From Chara braunii (taxonomy: Eukaryota; Streptophyta; Charophyceae; Charales; Characeae): 45,588 nucleotides of DNA. The position numbers were made by a program, and so were the translations under genes. Positions 28,780-40,635 of this stretch are shown piece after piece. Location of the stretch: positions 455,996 to 501,583 of the forward strand of contig BFEA01000094.1 in NCBI GenBank assembly GCA_003427395.1, read 5' to 3'. The notes under the pieces are model-generated. The model saw nothing but the letters and a program-made list of their open reading frames with translations, was not told the origin of the DNA and made no database searches. Numbering within the stretch: the first letter of the stretch is position 1; each line of letters opens with the position of its first letter.

Positions 28780-29822
28780 TCACTTCTTAATATCTTGTTT
28801 TTGTTGTAGTGTTTGAAACCCATATCTCGTTTTATCCCAATGAGACCTTATTTCTGTTTCTATAAACTGTTGTGCAAGATCAAATATTTCTTCGTCATCA
28901 ATTCGTACTTTCTCCATCGTATACACACACCTTCTATACCATAAAACCCATAAAATGACTTTTCTTCCTATGTTAAATAGATTCTGCTGGAAAGTTTATA
29001 AGGAAATGAGAACAGGGCACCAGTGACCCAAGAGGATCGCCCTCCAATCCTAAGGCTACGCCATACATAGTCTCAGCGCCTCCACAACAACTTTGCCCCC
29101 GGACATTGCATAAAAATGTGCTCAATTGTCTCCCTGATCCTCCTACTAGGAAAGACCTCTACGCAGACACAACACCACGACTGAGTTAAACCCCTTTGTT
29201 CCAACATGGAATGGTCAATCAACTAGTCATGGGATGGTAAACAACAATGGGCAATCTGTCATTGTAATGACACAAACTTGGCCGACCTCTCCTTAAATCA
29301 TTGACACCAGTTAATCGGTTATTCATGTAAATGTTAAGATATTGAGTCCAGCGTTCTTGTATAACAGCAAGGGCATCTAGCCAGGGACGTCACAGACAAT
29401 ACGATGCCTTGACTGATAGAGATTGTAGTTTTTGAGACTTGCATCTCCTATTGGTACGCTAGGTCCACTCTGCAGGGTGCAAGGGAAGTTCTGGGATGGG
29501 GAGATGTGGAACAAATACAAGTCATCCTTTGGAGGCTGAACAATACAATGTCCTCACCCTATAAAGAGAGTAAAAGTGAAAGAAAGCAACCCTATCCTGA
29601 TTACTTTGTGAAAGAGAATGATCCTTGTGGAGTGCGAAAAGATTTACTAGGGCACCATCCGTATGAATATCTAATATTTGTCCCACTACCCTGGAGCCAT
29701 CTGACTGATGAGCACACACCCAATCCGCAACAAAAAAAATAGGCCATTTTTTCAAGGCTGCCACCCATGCTAATGGAATGAAAGAAGTGCTTTGATCAAG
29801 ATTATCCAATAAATTATGCGCA
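28780..29822 (-). pseudogene. LINE-2 ORF2: C-terminal zinc knuckle and terminal helix
   Basis: On the minus strand, WCCVC ... ETIEHIFMQCPGAKLLW at about 29190-29085 gives C-x2-C and H-x4-C, the zf-RVT knuckle of plant LINEs. WVLWYRRCVYTMEKVRIDD and QQFIETEIRSHWDKTRYGF follow. The frame ends at a TGA at 28782-28780. Frameshifts separate this from the upstream RT. The arrangement matches LINE-1 at 21691-23632. Confidence 0.82.
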
Positions 29823-30960
29823 TACATAATTCTCTTTTTTTAATTGACTTACAAATTTCCAACCTTTACTCACCGGATTCCACCAATCCATGACCCTCAC
29901 CACACCGTACTCAACCCAAGTGGACCATGGAGGTTTATAACTTATAAATACCCTTCTATGCGGATTTGTAATCCACCTATTGCCAAAAATTCGTTGACGT
30001 AGAACTTCCTCATACCTGGAAGGGGAAGATTTATTAGGTAAAGGGAGTTTACGCCATGTTTTCAATAGGACAGCCCATAAATTGTCTAATACAAGATCCC
30101 TTCTAACTTGTCCACATTCACCATTCTTTCGAGAGTGCGTCCGAGGCCGATGAATAGTCCAATATCTATCCTCCACCCAAATGAGTGGATTCACTTCCTT
30201 TGTGGTTAGTGGAACCAGTCTACGTATTTGTTCCAGTGCCAAGGCTTGCCACGGAAGATCTGTGGCCAATATTAGATGTTTTAACCATTGAAGTGTTAGT
30301 GCTTGATACTGGACCGCAGGATCCAGAATATAAAACCCTCCTTTGACCTTTGGTTGAATGAGGACTTGCCACGCCACTCTGGGAATCACATGAGGCGTCT
30401 CGTGATCTCCACGTCAAAGAAAGGTCGTGAGCTGCCCCCAGAGTTCTTTAGCAGGGCCTTTGTTTAGTGGCCACAAGGCAGTAAATTGAGGCCAAAATTA
30501 CATTGTTAATGACCAATGCCCTACCAAACAAAGATGTTTGTTGGTTTTTCCATTGCCTCATTTTATGTAAAGCTGGGGAAGAGATCCACACATTGTTAAA
30601 GATTGGTTTTTCCCTAATTGTGAGCACTACTCCCAATACTCTGATTGAAGTCTCTAATGGCATTCATTTGACCCTTGGATTCTTGGCAGGCGTATCCCCT
30701 TAAGAATAAATCCACCATCCCTGTGTTTTGGTCCTCCAATTGACCACTATATCTGAAATAAGGGAGAACTTGTTCATTAGTGCCTTAACCTCTTCCATAT
30801 TGGGTTTAGACGTCTCCATCATTATGGTTAGATCATCTGCAAACATAGAACAAACAGGTATAGTTTCTTCCGGAATACCTTCTATAATATGAAGTTCTTG
30901 TAGATTATGGTTAGTTCGTCGATTAACTCTTAATGCTTCCATAATATAAAAAAAAAAAAA
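29814..30960 (-). pseudogene. LINE-2 ORF2: RT motif C to post-RT region
   Basis: The frame at 30942-30700 contains PVCSMFADDLTIMM (motif C, both Asp present) and ISDIVVNWRTKTQGWW. The frame at 30663-30448 holds RVLGVVLTI and FGRALVINNVILASI. The frame at 30389-29814 encodes 191 residues beginning IPRVAWQVLIQPKVKGGFYI. Three frames are used, so at least two frameshifts exist. Confidence 0.88.
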
Positions 30961-32104
30961 AGGAGCTAAGAGATCCTCTTGCTTGACCGATCTTTGGAGA
31001 CGGATCTTCGGGGAAAATAAACTTTAACTTGAACTCGAGTGGAGGCATTAGAGTGCAGGATTGTAACCCACCTACGAATTGTTGGACCAAAATTTAACTT
31101 AGCTAAGCACGCATAAAAAAAACGTCAATCCACATGATCATGAACTTTTTCAAAATCTATAAAAACAAATGCAACATTTTGATGATTCTAGCGGGACAAC
31201 TTAACCATTTTATTGAAAGCAATATATTATCATGTATGTTCCTCCCACTAATAAACTCAGTTTGAGAAGGATGAATAATATCTGTCATTATCAGAATGAA
31301 ACGGTTCGCAACGGCTTTGGCCAACATTTTGTACACCACGGTGAGTAAGGTAATATGTCTATAGTTTCTTATATTCGTTTTATCACCCTTTTTGTACAAC
31401 AAGGTTAAAATTCCTTGCCCAACGATTTCCCCCATGCTACCTGATTCTTGAACCTGTTTGTAGAATTTCATAAGATCCTCAACAAAGTAGGGTCACATAG
31501 TCTCCCAAAATTCCTTAGGGAGGTTATCAATCCCCGAAGTTTTATCCTCGTTCATTTGTAATAATGCAGTCCAGATTTCGTCCTTAGTAATTGGTTCTTC
31601 CAATCTTTCTTTTTGTTGTTGTGATAACTCTTGTGTCATAGGGTCCAAGAAATCATGTAAGACCAGATCAACAGCCAAAGCATCTACCCTTGAGATGAAA
31701 GGATTCTTGAAAAAATCATAAGCTACTTTCAGACCACAGACCGGAGTAATAGGGTCTTGTTGTGGTGACTTTAGTGGATCTAATAAGGCTTCAATACTCG
31801 TTCTTCTAGCTCGGGTATGTGCAAGGGAAAATAACGATGTATCCATCCGACCTTCTGTCGAATGCTTAGTGAACTTACCTCTAATAAGGTGACGTTGCCA
31901 ACGATGTTGAGCAAAGGTTAGTAGTTGTTTTTTTAGTGCTAGGATATCGACCGGTTGAGGTAATTGTTCTGGAAAATCTTGTTGCTCATATTGAAGAATT
32001 CGCTCTTGAATGTTCATTTTCTGCTTATATCTTTTCTTGGTTATTAACTTCGAGTATTCGTTGCACTTCTTTTGACTAAATAAACTAGCTTGTTGTTGAA
32101 CCAT
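30961..32104 (-). pseudogene. LINE-2 ORF2: linker and N-terminal RT
   Basis: Starting near 32104, a basic/coiled linker (KKRYKQKMNIQERILQYEQQ) leads to SGIDNLPKEFWETM, IVGQGILTLLYKKGDKTNIR, NYRHITLLTVVYKMLAKAV and HPSQTEFISGRNIHDNILL. Motif A (FVFIDFEKVHDHVD, about 31165) is in another frame, with Asp present. A stop follows WETM at about 31493. Confidence 0.88.
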
Positions 32105-33021
32105 GCTATATAAGATTCGTGTTTATCCTTGGTAGATTGTCAGAAACCTCATACATCCTAAAGATAAGCTATGAAGTCCCTTCGCTTAAGGAGGGAAAAA
32201 TTGAGTTTGTAAAATCCCCTGCCTTGATCAGGTTTCGTACAAAAGGAGAGTAAGACAGCGCACATCTTGTGATTCGCCCCCAACCACGAACTTTGAGGAA
32301 AAATGTTAACTCCCAATAAAGCACGATCTAGGTCTTCAGGCATAAGTATCAAATATATCCTTGACCTAGACTGGTGGGGGGATCCACTATTTCTAATACA
32401 AGTATGTGTAAAAAAGATTTTCAGATTCGCACAGTTGTTGGATAATTTTATCGTCATCCTCTTTACAAGAGGACTTCACCTATCCAACCATCTATCAGGG
32501 GCAACATTAAAATCTCCTGCTATGATGATTGGTACGCCACTAGGAATGTGACCCATAATATTCTGGAAAACTTCTCTACGCTTTTGTACTTCATTAGGAC
32601 CATAAATGTTGAGAACACTGATTAGTTTTATTTCAAGCATCACCAACGTAACAAACCATCTGCCTTGAACGTGATCGACTTTCCAGTACACTATTTCTAT
32701 CCTAGAATCCGGTGGTACCCAGATGGCTATGCCTGCCGACCTATTACGTGTAGAATAGGCTTCGTATTTTTGATAGGGTCAGACTAGGTTATGTACCCGA
32801 TTGTGTTTGGGGGAATTCATGCGGTGGGTTTCCTGAATGCATTCCAAATCAGGCCAAGACCACCCACCCACTCCTTTCAATTGTTCCATAATGGTTTTTT
32901 GTTTAACTGTATCCGTTGTAGCAAGGTCGTTAATGTGGAATGACCTTAGATCCAAGTCTGGTTTCTGGGTAGCACGCTGCCAGGTCGGATTTTTCTCGTA
33001 AAGAGCCAGAAGTGCTTCCAT
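32105..33021 (-). pseudogene. LINE-2 ORF2: APE-type endonuclease
   Basis: The frame from 33021 has LRSFHINDLATTDTVKQKTI and PDLECIQETH (catalytic Glu). After a stop, RIEIVYWKVDHVQGRWFVTL, ISVLNIYGPNE and PIIIAGDFNVAPD (catalytic Asp/Asn) follow in the same frame. The C-terminal His-containing part is degraded at 32470-32160. It would nick target DNA to prime reverse transcription in an active LINE. Confidence 0.85.
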
Positions 33022-33065
33022 CCCTACAGTCCCTAAGATCCCTACTCTCTAGCCCATGTTTCCAC

Positions 33066-34166
33066 CTATAAGCATACCCAGTTTCCCCCCTCCAGGCTAG
33101 AGAAGGATATCAGTAACCCAAAGCGTAAAATAGAGCGGAGGAACACCGAGACCTCCGCTATCGACCATACCACATTTACCTTGATTTTCAATTGTTGGAG
33201 CCCCAACAATGTTGCGTGAGAGAACCATCTAAGACCCGATTCTTTGTTATCTTTAAACCTCACAAACGTATCTTGTTTGGACATCTTTGCCTGATCCCCA
33301 ATTTCTGTGAGAGTAGCTTGGGGACCTGGGTCAAAGTGTTTGGTCAGAAAATCGTGCAAGTCTCGCTTAAAGGTTCTGTCACTAGAGCTCCGGTAATCCA
33401 CATAAATGGTCCAACCCCTTAACGTCACCCCCCCATCTTGGTCTTGACCAATTGGGGAGAGACCAATTTCTCATTTCCCACCCTTTTTCCAGACCGGGAT
33501 CACCAGATTTCCTCTAGCAGACTGCGGCCTAGCGGCTTGTCTTTTTTTCGAAGCATGACGTAGTTTTTTCCGCTTACCTGGATCTTACACCTTCTTATCC
33601 TTCCCTTGTCTTTCCTGATTAAAGGACGCAGGTCGACTAACTGATGGACTAACTGCATTGTTACCCTTCTTTACCTCCTCATTCTTTCTCACAGTTGTCT
33701 CCGCAACCTAGTTTTCAGAGAAGGAGACCTGCGGTTCCACCACCCCTACCTTTTCTACCCTTACAACCCCTTCCTCTCCAGAAAAAACTCCATGGGAATC
33801 ATGGTTACTGGTTTGATTGAGGCACATTTCTCTTTCGGAGGTTACAACCTCTCCAGTCTTGTTCTCGTTGGGTAGCAGGGAGGGAGAGACCTCAAATACT
33901 GAATTATCTCTCGATTCAAACATGTCTTCTTGCCACTTAGACCCTACCTCCACCAGCAAAGTGCATCCCTTGTCCCTATTCTCCCCGTCTTCTGCAGAGG
34001 AGGGGGGCTGAAACAGACCCATTGCAATGATCAAGATGCGTATGCTTACTGTAGACCATAGGACACCAGCAGGAAACCCCTGGCGCAATACCTGTTTCAA
34101 ACTGTGGATATTGGTTAACCTGCTGAACATATGAGTTATCCCATGATTCCACAGTGGCCTCCCCAA
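33066..34166 (-). pseudogene. LINE-2 ORF1 (nucleic-acid-binding, gag-like), degraded
   Basis: A single minus frame from 34166 to 33066 continues through three stops (TAG about 33710, TAA about 33590, TGA about 33470). It includes an acidic stretch, a lysine-rich segment (KRKKLRHASKKRQAARP) and a folded-looking end (TLRGWTIYVDYRSSSDRTFK, FVRFKDNKESGLRWFSHATL). Position directly 5' of the endonuclease makes it ORF1. I recognise no RRM or CCHC knuckle. Confidence 0.65.
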
Positions 34167-34429
34167 CCGTGCCTTCTTGTGTATCCTTGATTGAAATTAC
34201 ACATGCAAGGAACCAATCAATGAGAACACAATTTTTTCGTGCAGCAAACAACTCAAAGCAGAACAAGCATATATGAGCGAAGTCGAAAGTAGAACTACAA
34301 ACCCAAGAGCACACTGATGAGTATAGACTGACATCAAAGTTGCTTGATAATGAAAACCCACAATGAAGTAGCTCTTCTATGATGTGACCGATTGTACTAC
34401 TTTCCTACTCACTCCCTATACACAACCTG

Positions 34430-34432
<3 letters not shown>

Positions 34433-34483
<51 letters not shown>

Positions 34484-34484
34484 N

Positions 34485-34547
<63 letters not shown>
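34433..34547. repeat. (CT)n microsatellite with one N
   Basis: About 115 bp of CT dinucleotides, with a single N at 34484 that marks a join. Frames through it are artefacts. Confidence 0.98.
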
Positions 34548-34548
<1 letters not shown>

Positions 34549-34802
34549 AACAATGCGAACCAGAATCTGACCAGCCTGAGTGTGCTCTTTGGCCATCACC
34601 AGGTAAGCCCACCTGTTCTCACCGGTGTCATTCTTCCCTGATCTCCGAAGGCCTAGCGGCCCTTCTTCCTCCTTGGCCAGCTACGGCGGCCTCCAACTGG
34701 AGCAGCTACCCATGGTTGCTCCTCCCCTTGTCCTTCGTCAATGGCCAGGGCCTGGCGGCATGTGTTTAGAGCAGAGCTAGTGCTGGCAGCCGGTGCCTCC
34801 AA

Positions 34803-35057
34803 ATGTGTGGAATGCAGCGACCTCATCTCCTGTTGTCTCTTTCTGGAGGGCGCGGCTGCCCGACTCGTAATGGGTTCATCCCAGTCTGGGAACCTTCTGA
34901 GACCTTCTCAACCGGGTATCTGGGCCTCAGACTCTGCAACAAACTGGGAGGTTGGGCCTACGAGTTTGTTGGAGAGGCTGCACCCAGCCCGCCTTCCAAC
35001 TACCTCATGCCTGCGACGTTCAACCTCATGTCCTATATTGTCTTCCTATCGGAGTGA
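34803..35057 (+). CDS. Hypothetical short ORF, unidentified
   Basis: An 84-codon plus-strand frame ends LMSYIVFLSE before a stop. Its second half (FSTGYLGLRLCNKLGGWAYE, FVGEAAPSPPSNYLMPATFN) has a plausible protein-like composition and no low complexity. I do not recognise a family. It could be a host exon or a transposon scrap; overlapping frames exist, so confidence is low. Confidence 0.25.
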   Translation: MCGMQRPHLLLSLSGGRGCPTRNGFIPVWEPSETFSTGYLGLRLCNKLGGWAYEFVGEAAPSPPSNYLMPATFNLMSYIVFLSE

Positions 35058-35307
35058 TAACATATGCGAAACAGGCCCTGAAAGAACAACGAAATAGGGT
35101 GTGCCAACGATTTTTGGGGAAATTGCCTGTGGGGACACAGTCGAAACCGAAATCCCTCGTGACGTTCCAGTTTTAGTGAGAAAGGGCCATATCCACGCTG
35201 GAAAGAAATAGCGCGCTCAGTTTTCAAACATTCGTTCAATCCAAAAAGTATTGTTACACTTCCATGTGGGCTACTTGACCTCTTTCCGAATGGAAAGGCG
35301 GGGGTAC

Positions 35308-35443
35308 ACATGTGGGATGTCATTTTCAAATTAAGTTCTGGCGCTCTTCGTTATAGAGTTCAGAATCCGAAATGGACATGTGGGATGTCATTTTCAAATT
35401 AAGTTCTGATGCTCTTCGTTATAGAGTTCAAAATCCGAAATGG
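35308..35443. repeat. 68-bp tandem duplication, nearly identical
   Basis: ACATGTGGGATGTCATTTTC to GAATCCGAAATGG occupies 35308-35375 and repeats at 35376-35443 with about three mismatches. A recent duplication in otherwise unassigned DNA. Confidence 0.92.
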
Positions 35444-35837
35444 ATGGCCTCAGCCTGGTCGCTCTTTCCTTGTGTTCGTCCTCGCCACGTGTCCGGTAAT
35501 GAAACCCCTTTTCCCGATAACGTTCGGTGCGGCGACAATCGCTCCACAGAGTGTTAGGCCAATGAGCCGTCACCGCCGTCCACTGGATGACTATCCACTC
35601 GTTAAAAGACAATAGCAATGAGTACGGGGAAAAATGAGTATCGATAACGACAAAATCAGCGCCTACGAATCCAGAGCGCCTTGTTTCGGGAGGAAAATGG
35701 TAGCGCTCGCCGATCTTGGCGGCGACTTCTCGTACGTCCCACTCACATACACGTGTCCTTTCCTCGTTGTACGGGAACGAGTGTGGCAAGGATACGGGAA
35801 GTCGACGCCCGCTCGAATAGGGGTAATCGGTCCACAT
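35394..35837 (-). CDS. Hypothetical ORF, unidentified
   Basis: A 147-codon minus frame (residues such as EVAAKIGERYHFPPETRRSG, GADFVVIDTHFSPYSLLL) overlaps the 68-bp duplication at its end. No domain is recognised. The plus strand is also partly open here, so it may be chance. Confidence 0.2.
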   Translation of the reverse strand: MWTDYPYSSGRRLPVSLPHSFPYNEERTRVCEWDVREVAAKIGERYHFPPETRRSGFVGADFVVIDTHFSPYSLLLSFNEWIVIQWTAVTAHWPNTLWSDCRRTERYREKGFHYRTRGEDEHKERATRLRPSISDFELYNEEHQNLI

Positions 35838-36417
<580 letters not shown>

Positions 36418-36532
36418 AAGATGAGGTCGAAGGAGGTAGACAGAGCCATAACTTGACCGAAGAAGGGGATTAAGACAAAGGAAAAGTTCGGAGCACACAA
36501 ATAGATTTGAGAACCAAAACCGGCAATCCGCC

Positions 36533-37087
36533 GTGAACTTAGCTTCCAATATAAGAAGAGGAAGAACTGAAGATCAAAGGCACGCAAGCCTTGTGCTCTC
36601 CAACTATGGCCCCAAACCATACAACCACTCGTATATATATACCTTCCTTACCCCGGTACTGGTGATCCCGACCACCATATACCAGCCTCCACACCAAAGT
36701 GATCGTCACCCCGCCAACTCAGCTTCTAGATCGACTTGCCAAGATCTCGCAGTTCGTTGCGGCAAGCTGGCGCACGGCCTTGCGGAACTGCAGTCAACTC
36801 GTCAGGACTTTTTGAGTCACCATACATATACATCATCTAGCCACAACTTGGCGGAAGCTGGCATATGGGTTGAGAGAGAGAGCTCTTCGGATGCGCTTCC
36901 AGATTTTATAGTTGCGAAGAGGGAGATAAAAGATGGGAGGGAACAGGGCAAAGGTAGGAAGGGGCGAAAAGAGGGTTTGGGTAAATTGTCTGGGGAAAGT
37001 CATATCAATCCCCGCGGGCCGCGGGTTTCTTCGCAGCCAATCAGATTACAGCGTGAGGGCTTACAGGATGTCGCACGTTTGCAGTGA
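36533..37087 (+). other. Open frame of unknown nature
   Basis: A 184-codon plus frame lies between the (GA)n and the break of LINE-3. Segments such as CGKLAHGLAELQSTRQDFLS look protein-like, but no family is recognised and the first codons overlap repeat-rich DNA. It may be part of the element that truncated LINE-3. Confidence 0.25.
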
Positions 37088-38392
37088 GAATGGTTTACCT
37101 GTGTGATCTAGTATGCTTGGGTTTCCAAACAGGGGTTGTCTTCATATTTTATCCCATCTAAGAGGGGCAGGTTTTTGGGTCGGTCCTTGTTCTCTCCACA
37201 TACGCAGCATATCTATCCATAGGGGGTCAACCTTGAGGTCCCATTTGGCAGAGGAGGCAGGCATATCCTCCCTTCTATTTCGGGGGGGTGTCGGGAGTGA
37301 CCAGTGTTTGTTAGTTAGCTACTGCAGTGGGTGGACTCGATTGCTATCTGTGCATTGTGGGGCTAGGGCGGAGATCTGGATGGCTGCATACGGTGCCCAG
37401 GGGATATCATTGCCTAACAACCATCTTAGCAAAAGTTTAAAAATAAATGCTTTTGTTTCATTCTCCGGGTCGATTATGCCTAAAGCCCCTTTGGCTCCTG
37501 GCTGTGTGATGATGTCCCATGCCACCCTCCTGATACACATGGTGTGTTCATAGTCCTCTCGCCAGAGATAGGCTAACACCGCCCGTTTTAATGTCGTTAA
37601 TTGCCTTCGGTTTAGTTGCCAAAAGGCCACCTTGTACCATATTGCCGCAAATATGGGATTGTTGATTGCCAGTGCTCTGCCCACTAGCGAGGTATAAGTT
37701 GTTCAGGTATTCATGCGTTGAATTGCTAAGTCAACCAGTCTATCGCCATGGTCATGGAAGGGGCCAAGAGCGGCAAAGTTTACCCCTAACACTCCGATAG
37801 CAACATCCTGAGGCTTCCAGTCGACCCTCGGGGCATCAGGCGGTGGGTTGTCATCTCTGCTGAGCCAGCATCCTTCTATCTTTGTGCCCCAATTTACTTT
37901 CATGTCCGCTGCGACCTCAAATAGGTGGATCGTCTGTGCCAGTGTTTGGAAGTTGGTAGGGTCAGCTCGTAAAAGGATTGTAAGGTCGTCCGCGAAGATG
38001 GATGTGACTGGGACAAGATGGGAGGGTATTTCCTGTACTACTATTCTTTGTATCTCAGGGTTGATCCTTATTATTGTCGCCAATGTTTCCATCATGCGGA
38101 CAAATAACATCGGGGCTATGGGGTTTCCTTGTCTCACATATCTCTTTAGTCTGAATGGTGGCGCGAGGTGTCCATTCATCATGATGAATGTGGCTGCAGT
38201 TCTGTGGAATATGTTTACCCATTTCACAAATTTGGGTCCAATGTTCATCATGGTAAGGCATAATTCCAGGGAATCCCAATCCACATGATCGTATGTTTTT
38301 TCGAATGACAGCGTCCAGTCTCCGGTGTCTTGCGTATTTGATGGTTTCATTGACTAACAATATGTTATCCTGAATGTTTCGGTATGTGTGTA
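37085..38392 (-). pseudogene. LINE-3 ORF2: RT catalytic core and post-RT, truncated
   Basis: In one minus frame from 38350: LSFEKTYDHVDWDSLELCL (motif A, with Ser where the catalytic Asp is expected), RYVRQGNPIAPMLF, TSIFADDLTILLRAD (motif C intact), AADMKVNWGTKIEGCW, then after a stop VGRALAINNPIFAAIW and RRVAWDIITQPGAKGALGII. Homology with LINE-1 runs to about 37085 (FGNPSILDHTGKPFSL) and then stops, so the zinc knuckle and tail are missing. Confidence 0.88.
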
Positions 38393-38590
38393 ATCCGAAT
38401 ATAAGATTCGAACGCACAACCAACGGCTTGGCAGGCAAACACCTAACCATAAGGCTATGTGGGCTGGGGTGGAAATGAAGCCCTAATATGAGCACTTCAC
38501 CCCACCCCAGCATGGAGATCCCGCGACACGGTGTACCCAACCACACTCACCCCTACGCAGCGACACTGCATATATATGGCATGAAGCCAG
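38393..38590 (-). mobile_element. tRNA-like insertion (SINE or MITE) inside LINE-3 RT
   Basis: On the minus strand a tRNA-like stretch contains TAGCCTTATGGTTAGG (A-box-like), GCCTGCCAAGCC and GCGTTCGAATCTTAT (B box). Upstream is a hairpin with arms CTGGGGTGGGGTGAAG and CTTCATTTCCACCCCAG. The LINE frame is interrupted between SGFMP and the RNIQDNILLVNE block, so the insert is about 190 bp. No clean target duplication is visible. Confidence 0.65.
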
Positions 38591-38884
38591 ACTGGTCATG
38601 ATGATGAGGTATGAGAGATGGGGGCGGAGTCTGTTGGTCCAAACTTTTGCCACGATTTTATAGGGGACAGGGAGTAAAGTGATAGGCCTGTAATTCCGTA
38701 TGTCATTCTTGTCTTCTTTTTTGTAAACGAGGGTTGTGATCCCCTGACCAATCATATCTCCAAACGTCTCCTCCCTGTAGATCGCATTCACATATTGGCA
38801 AAAATCTTCTTGGAATGTCTCCCATAAGTGGAGCCAGAACTCTTTGGAGAAATAATCAATCCCTGGGGTCTTCTCATCATCCAT
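38591..38884 (-). pseudogene. LINE-3 ORF2: N-terminal RT blocks
   Basis: The frame from 38884 encodes MDDEKTPGIDYFSKEFWLHL, IGQGITTLVYKKEDKNDIRN and YRPITLLPVPYKIVAKVWTN, the conserved first RT blocks of this LINE clade. The KEDKNDIRN residues are the ones deleted in LINE-1. The frame runs into the tRNA-like insertion. Confidence 0.9.
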
Positions 38885-38959
38885 ATCCCCGTAAGGCCAG
38901 CAAGATATCCTTCTGTCGATGTCTCCATTGCATCCCGTTGTTGTGTAGTAAGTAGTGAC

Positions 38960-39476
38960 GGGATAGCATTTAGGAGGGTCTCTCTAGATGTCTACAGAAT
39001 ATAGTACAATCTGATGTGAAAAGCCTTTGATAGCATGTCAAGGCATACTCAACTATCTTGTAGGCATTGGACGTTGATGGTTGGCTGTTGTCGAACGGGT
39101 GTCTCAAGGATGAAACCGTGGTTTGTCTATTTCTAGCCTTAGCTTTACGGAAGAACGTCTTTGTCATCATTCCTTCTGCTGAATTCTTCTCGATTTGTGC
39201 CTGAATTCTTCATTTCTCTCTCCGGTCATCAAGATAATCTTGTAGTTGAGCCCTTGCTCTTAGGAGAGCGTCGTAGGTATCTGTGTCCACGAGGTGGTCC
39301 ATGAGATGGGGATCCCATACTTGTAGGTGGGCTATGAGCCTCTCGAGGTTCTCCTTACGCTCCCTAGCATTTTTAATTGAGTACTTTCTAACTCTTTTAC
39401 GGAGTTGTGCGACGCCGTCGTTGAACCAATGGACTAACCTGTCGTCCTCGAGTTTGTGCGCAGACCAGTTGCCCAT
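38960..39476 (-). pseudogene. LINE-3 ORF2: linker between endonuclease and RT
   Basis: One minus frame from 39476 (LVHWFNDGVAQLRKRVRK, TKTFFRKAKARNRQTTVSSL, RHPFDNSQPS) continues through one TGA at about 39210. It aligns block by block with LINE-1 at 19744-20160. It is charged and helical, typical of the linker region. Confidence 0.85.
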
Positions 39477-39539
39477 AACTCCTTAACTAGGGATTGAAAA
39501 GAAGGGAGCTTAAGAAGCGTGTTGTTAAATTTGAAAAAG

Positions 39540-40635
39540 CCTGGTCCTTTATTTATGTGTGAATGGAAGGACAGGCCAGTCACAATCATTCAATGGTCAA
39601 AGGACTTACACGGCGAGATGGTGCAAACATCCGCAACCGTGAGAAATCCTGAGATATTGGAATCTTGGAATGCGCAATGTCTCCGTCCCCCCTCGATCTC
39701 ACACACGTAAATGCCCTTTTAGTAGCATGGAGTTGTATGTACGAGTCTATGAAACTCAGAGCCGCCATCATATGTCCCAGGGTCGTGACATCGGGTCTGC
39801 AGTACACAGGAGCATTTTGGGAGTTGTGGGTGAGAGATCGTCTGTCAATCGGGTCCGGTGCTGTGTTGAAGTCCCCCACCATCACGATAGGGGCATCCCG
39901 GGGGAGTAGATGTTGGAGCGCTGCGTAAAATGCTACTTTTTGCCCAGGATCGTTGGGCGCGTATATACTGACAACATACAACATTTCAGTTCCCAGTGAG
40001 GCCCTGAGCCACAACCACCTGCCTTCTTTTGTGTCCCACCTCGCATGTTCGAGGACAAGCCTAGATGTGGGGTGGAGCCATAGGGCCACACCAGCTGATG
40101 TAGACGTCCTTGTCGGGGCCGCGAAGGAGGCATAGGGCCAGATTTGTTTGGCCTTGGCCTAGTGGGTGGGGGATTCTGTCATATCGGTCTCTTGGACAGC
40201 TACCATGTCTGGCCACGTCCCTCCTGTATCATGAGTGATTTGATTCCAAATAGCTTTACGTTTCTGCTCATTGGCTTGAGCCAAGCCATTAACATTGATT
40301 GCTCTGATATCTAAATTTAAGTCGGTGTTCGCCTTACAGGCAGAGATGGCCGAGGGGGGCTGGGTCAGGGGCACTGGGGCTGTCGTTGCTGGGTGCCCTG
40401 CTGTGGAGGGATCTGGGATTGGTGTGCAGGCCTCCCCCCGATCACCACTTGTCCTGTTACGCAATGACCATCCATCCGATTCTGGTGTTCCTGTTTTGTT
40501 TAAACCAGTGAGCTTTGTGGAGGCAACACCAATTATCAGGTCCGTAGTTTCTGTGAGGCACTCAGATCCCAGGGTGGAGGTACTTGACGAATGGTGGGTC
40601 TTCCCACTTTTGTTCCTCCAGCATGTCTTCCTCAA
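39540..40635 (-). pseudogene. LINE-3 ORF2: APE-type endonuclease
   Basis: The frame from 40635 has an N-terminal extension, then LDIRAINVNGLAQANEQKRK (catalytic Asn), PDMVAVQETD (catalytic Glu), one TAG, WLWLRASLGTEMLYVVSIYA and PIVMVGDFNTAPDPIDRRSL. The SRID-type segment has decayed (AHSKIPIS). The final catalytic-His segment (SFDH) is present only in a shifted frame at about 39595. It is inactive as it stands. Confidence 0.88.
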
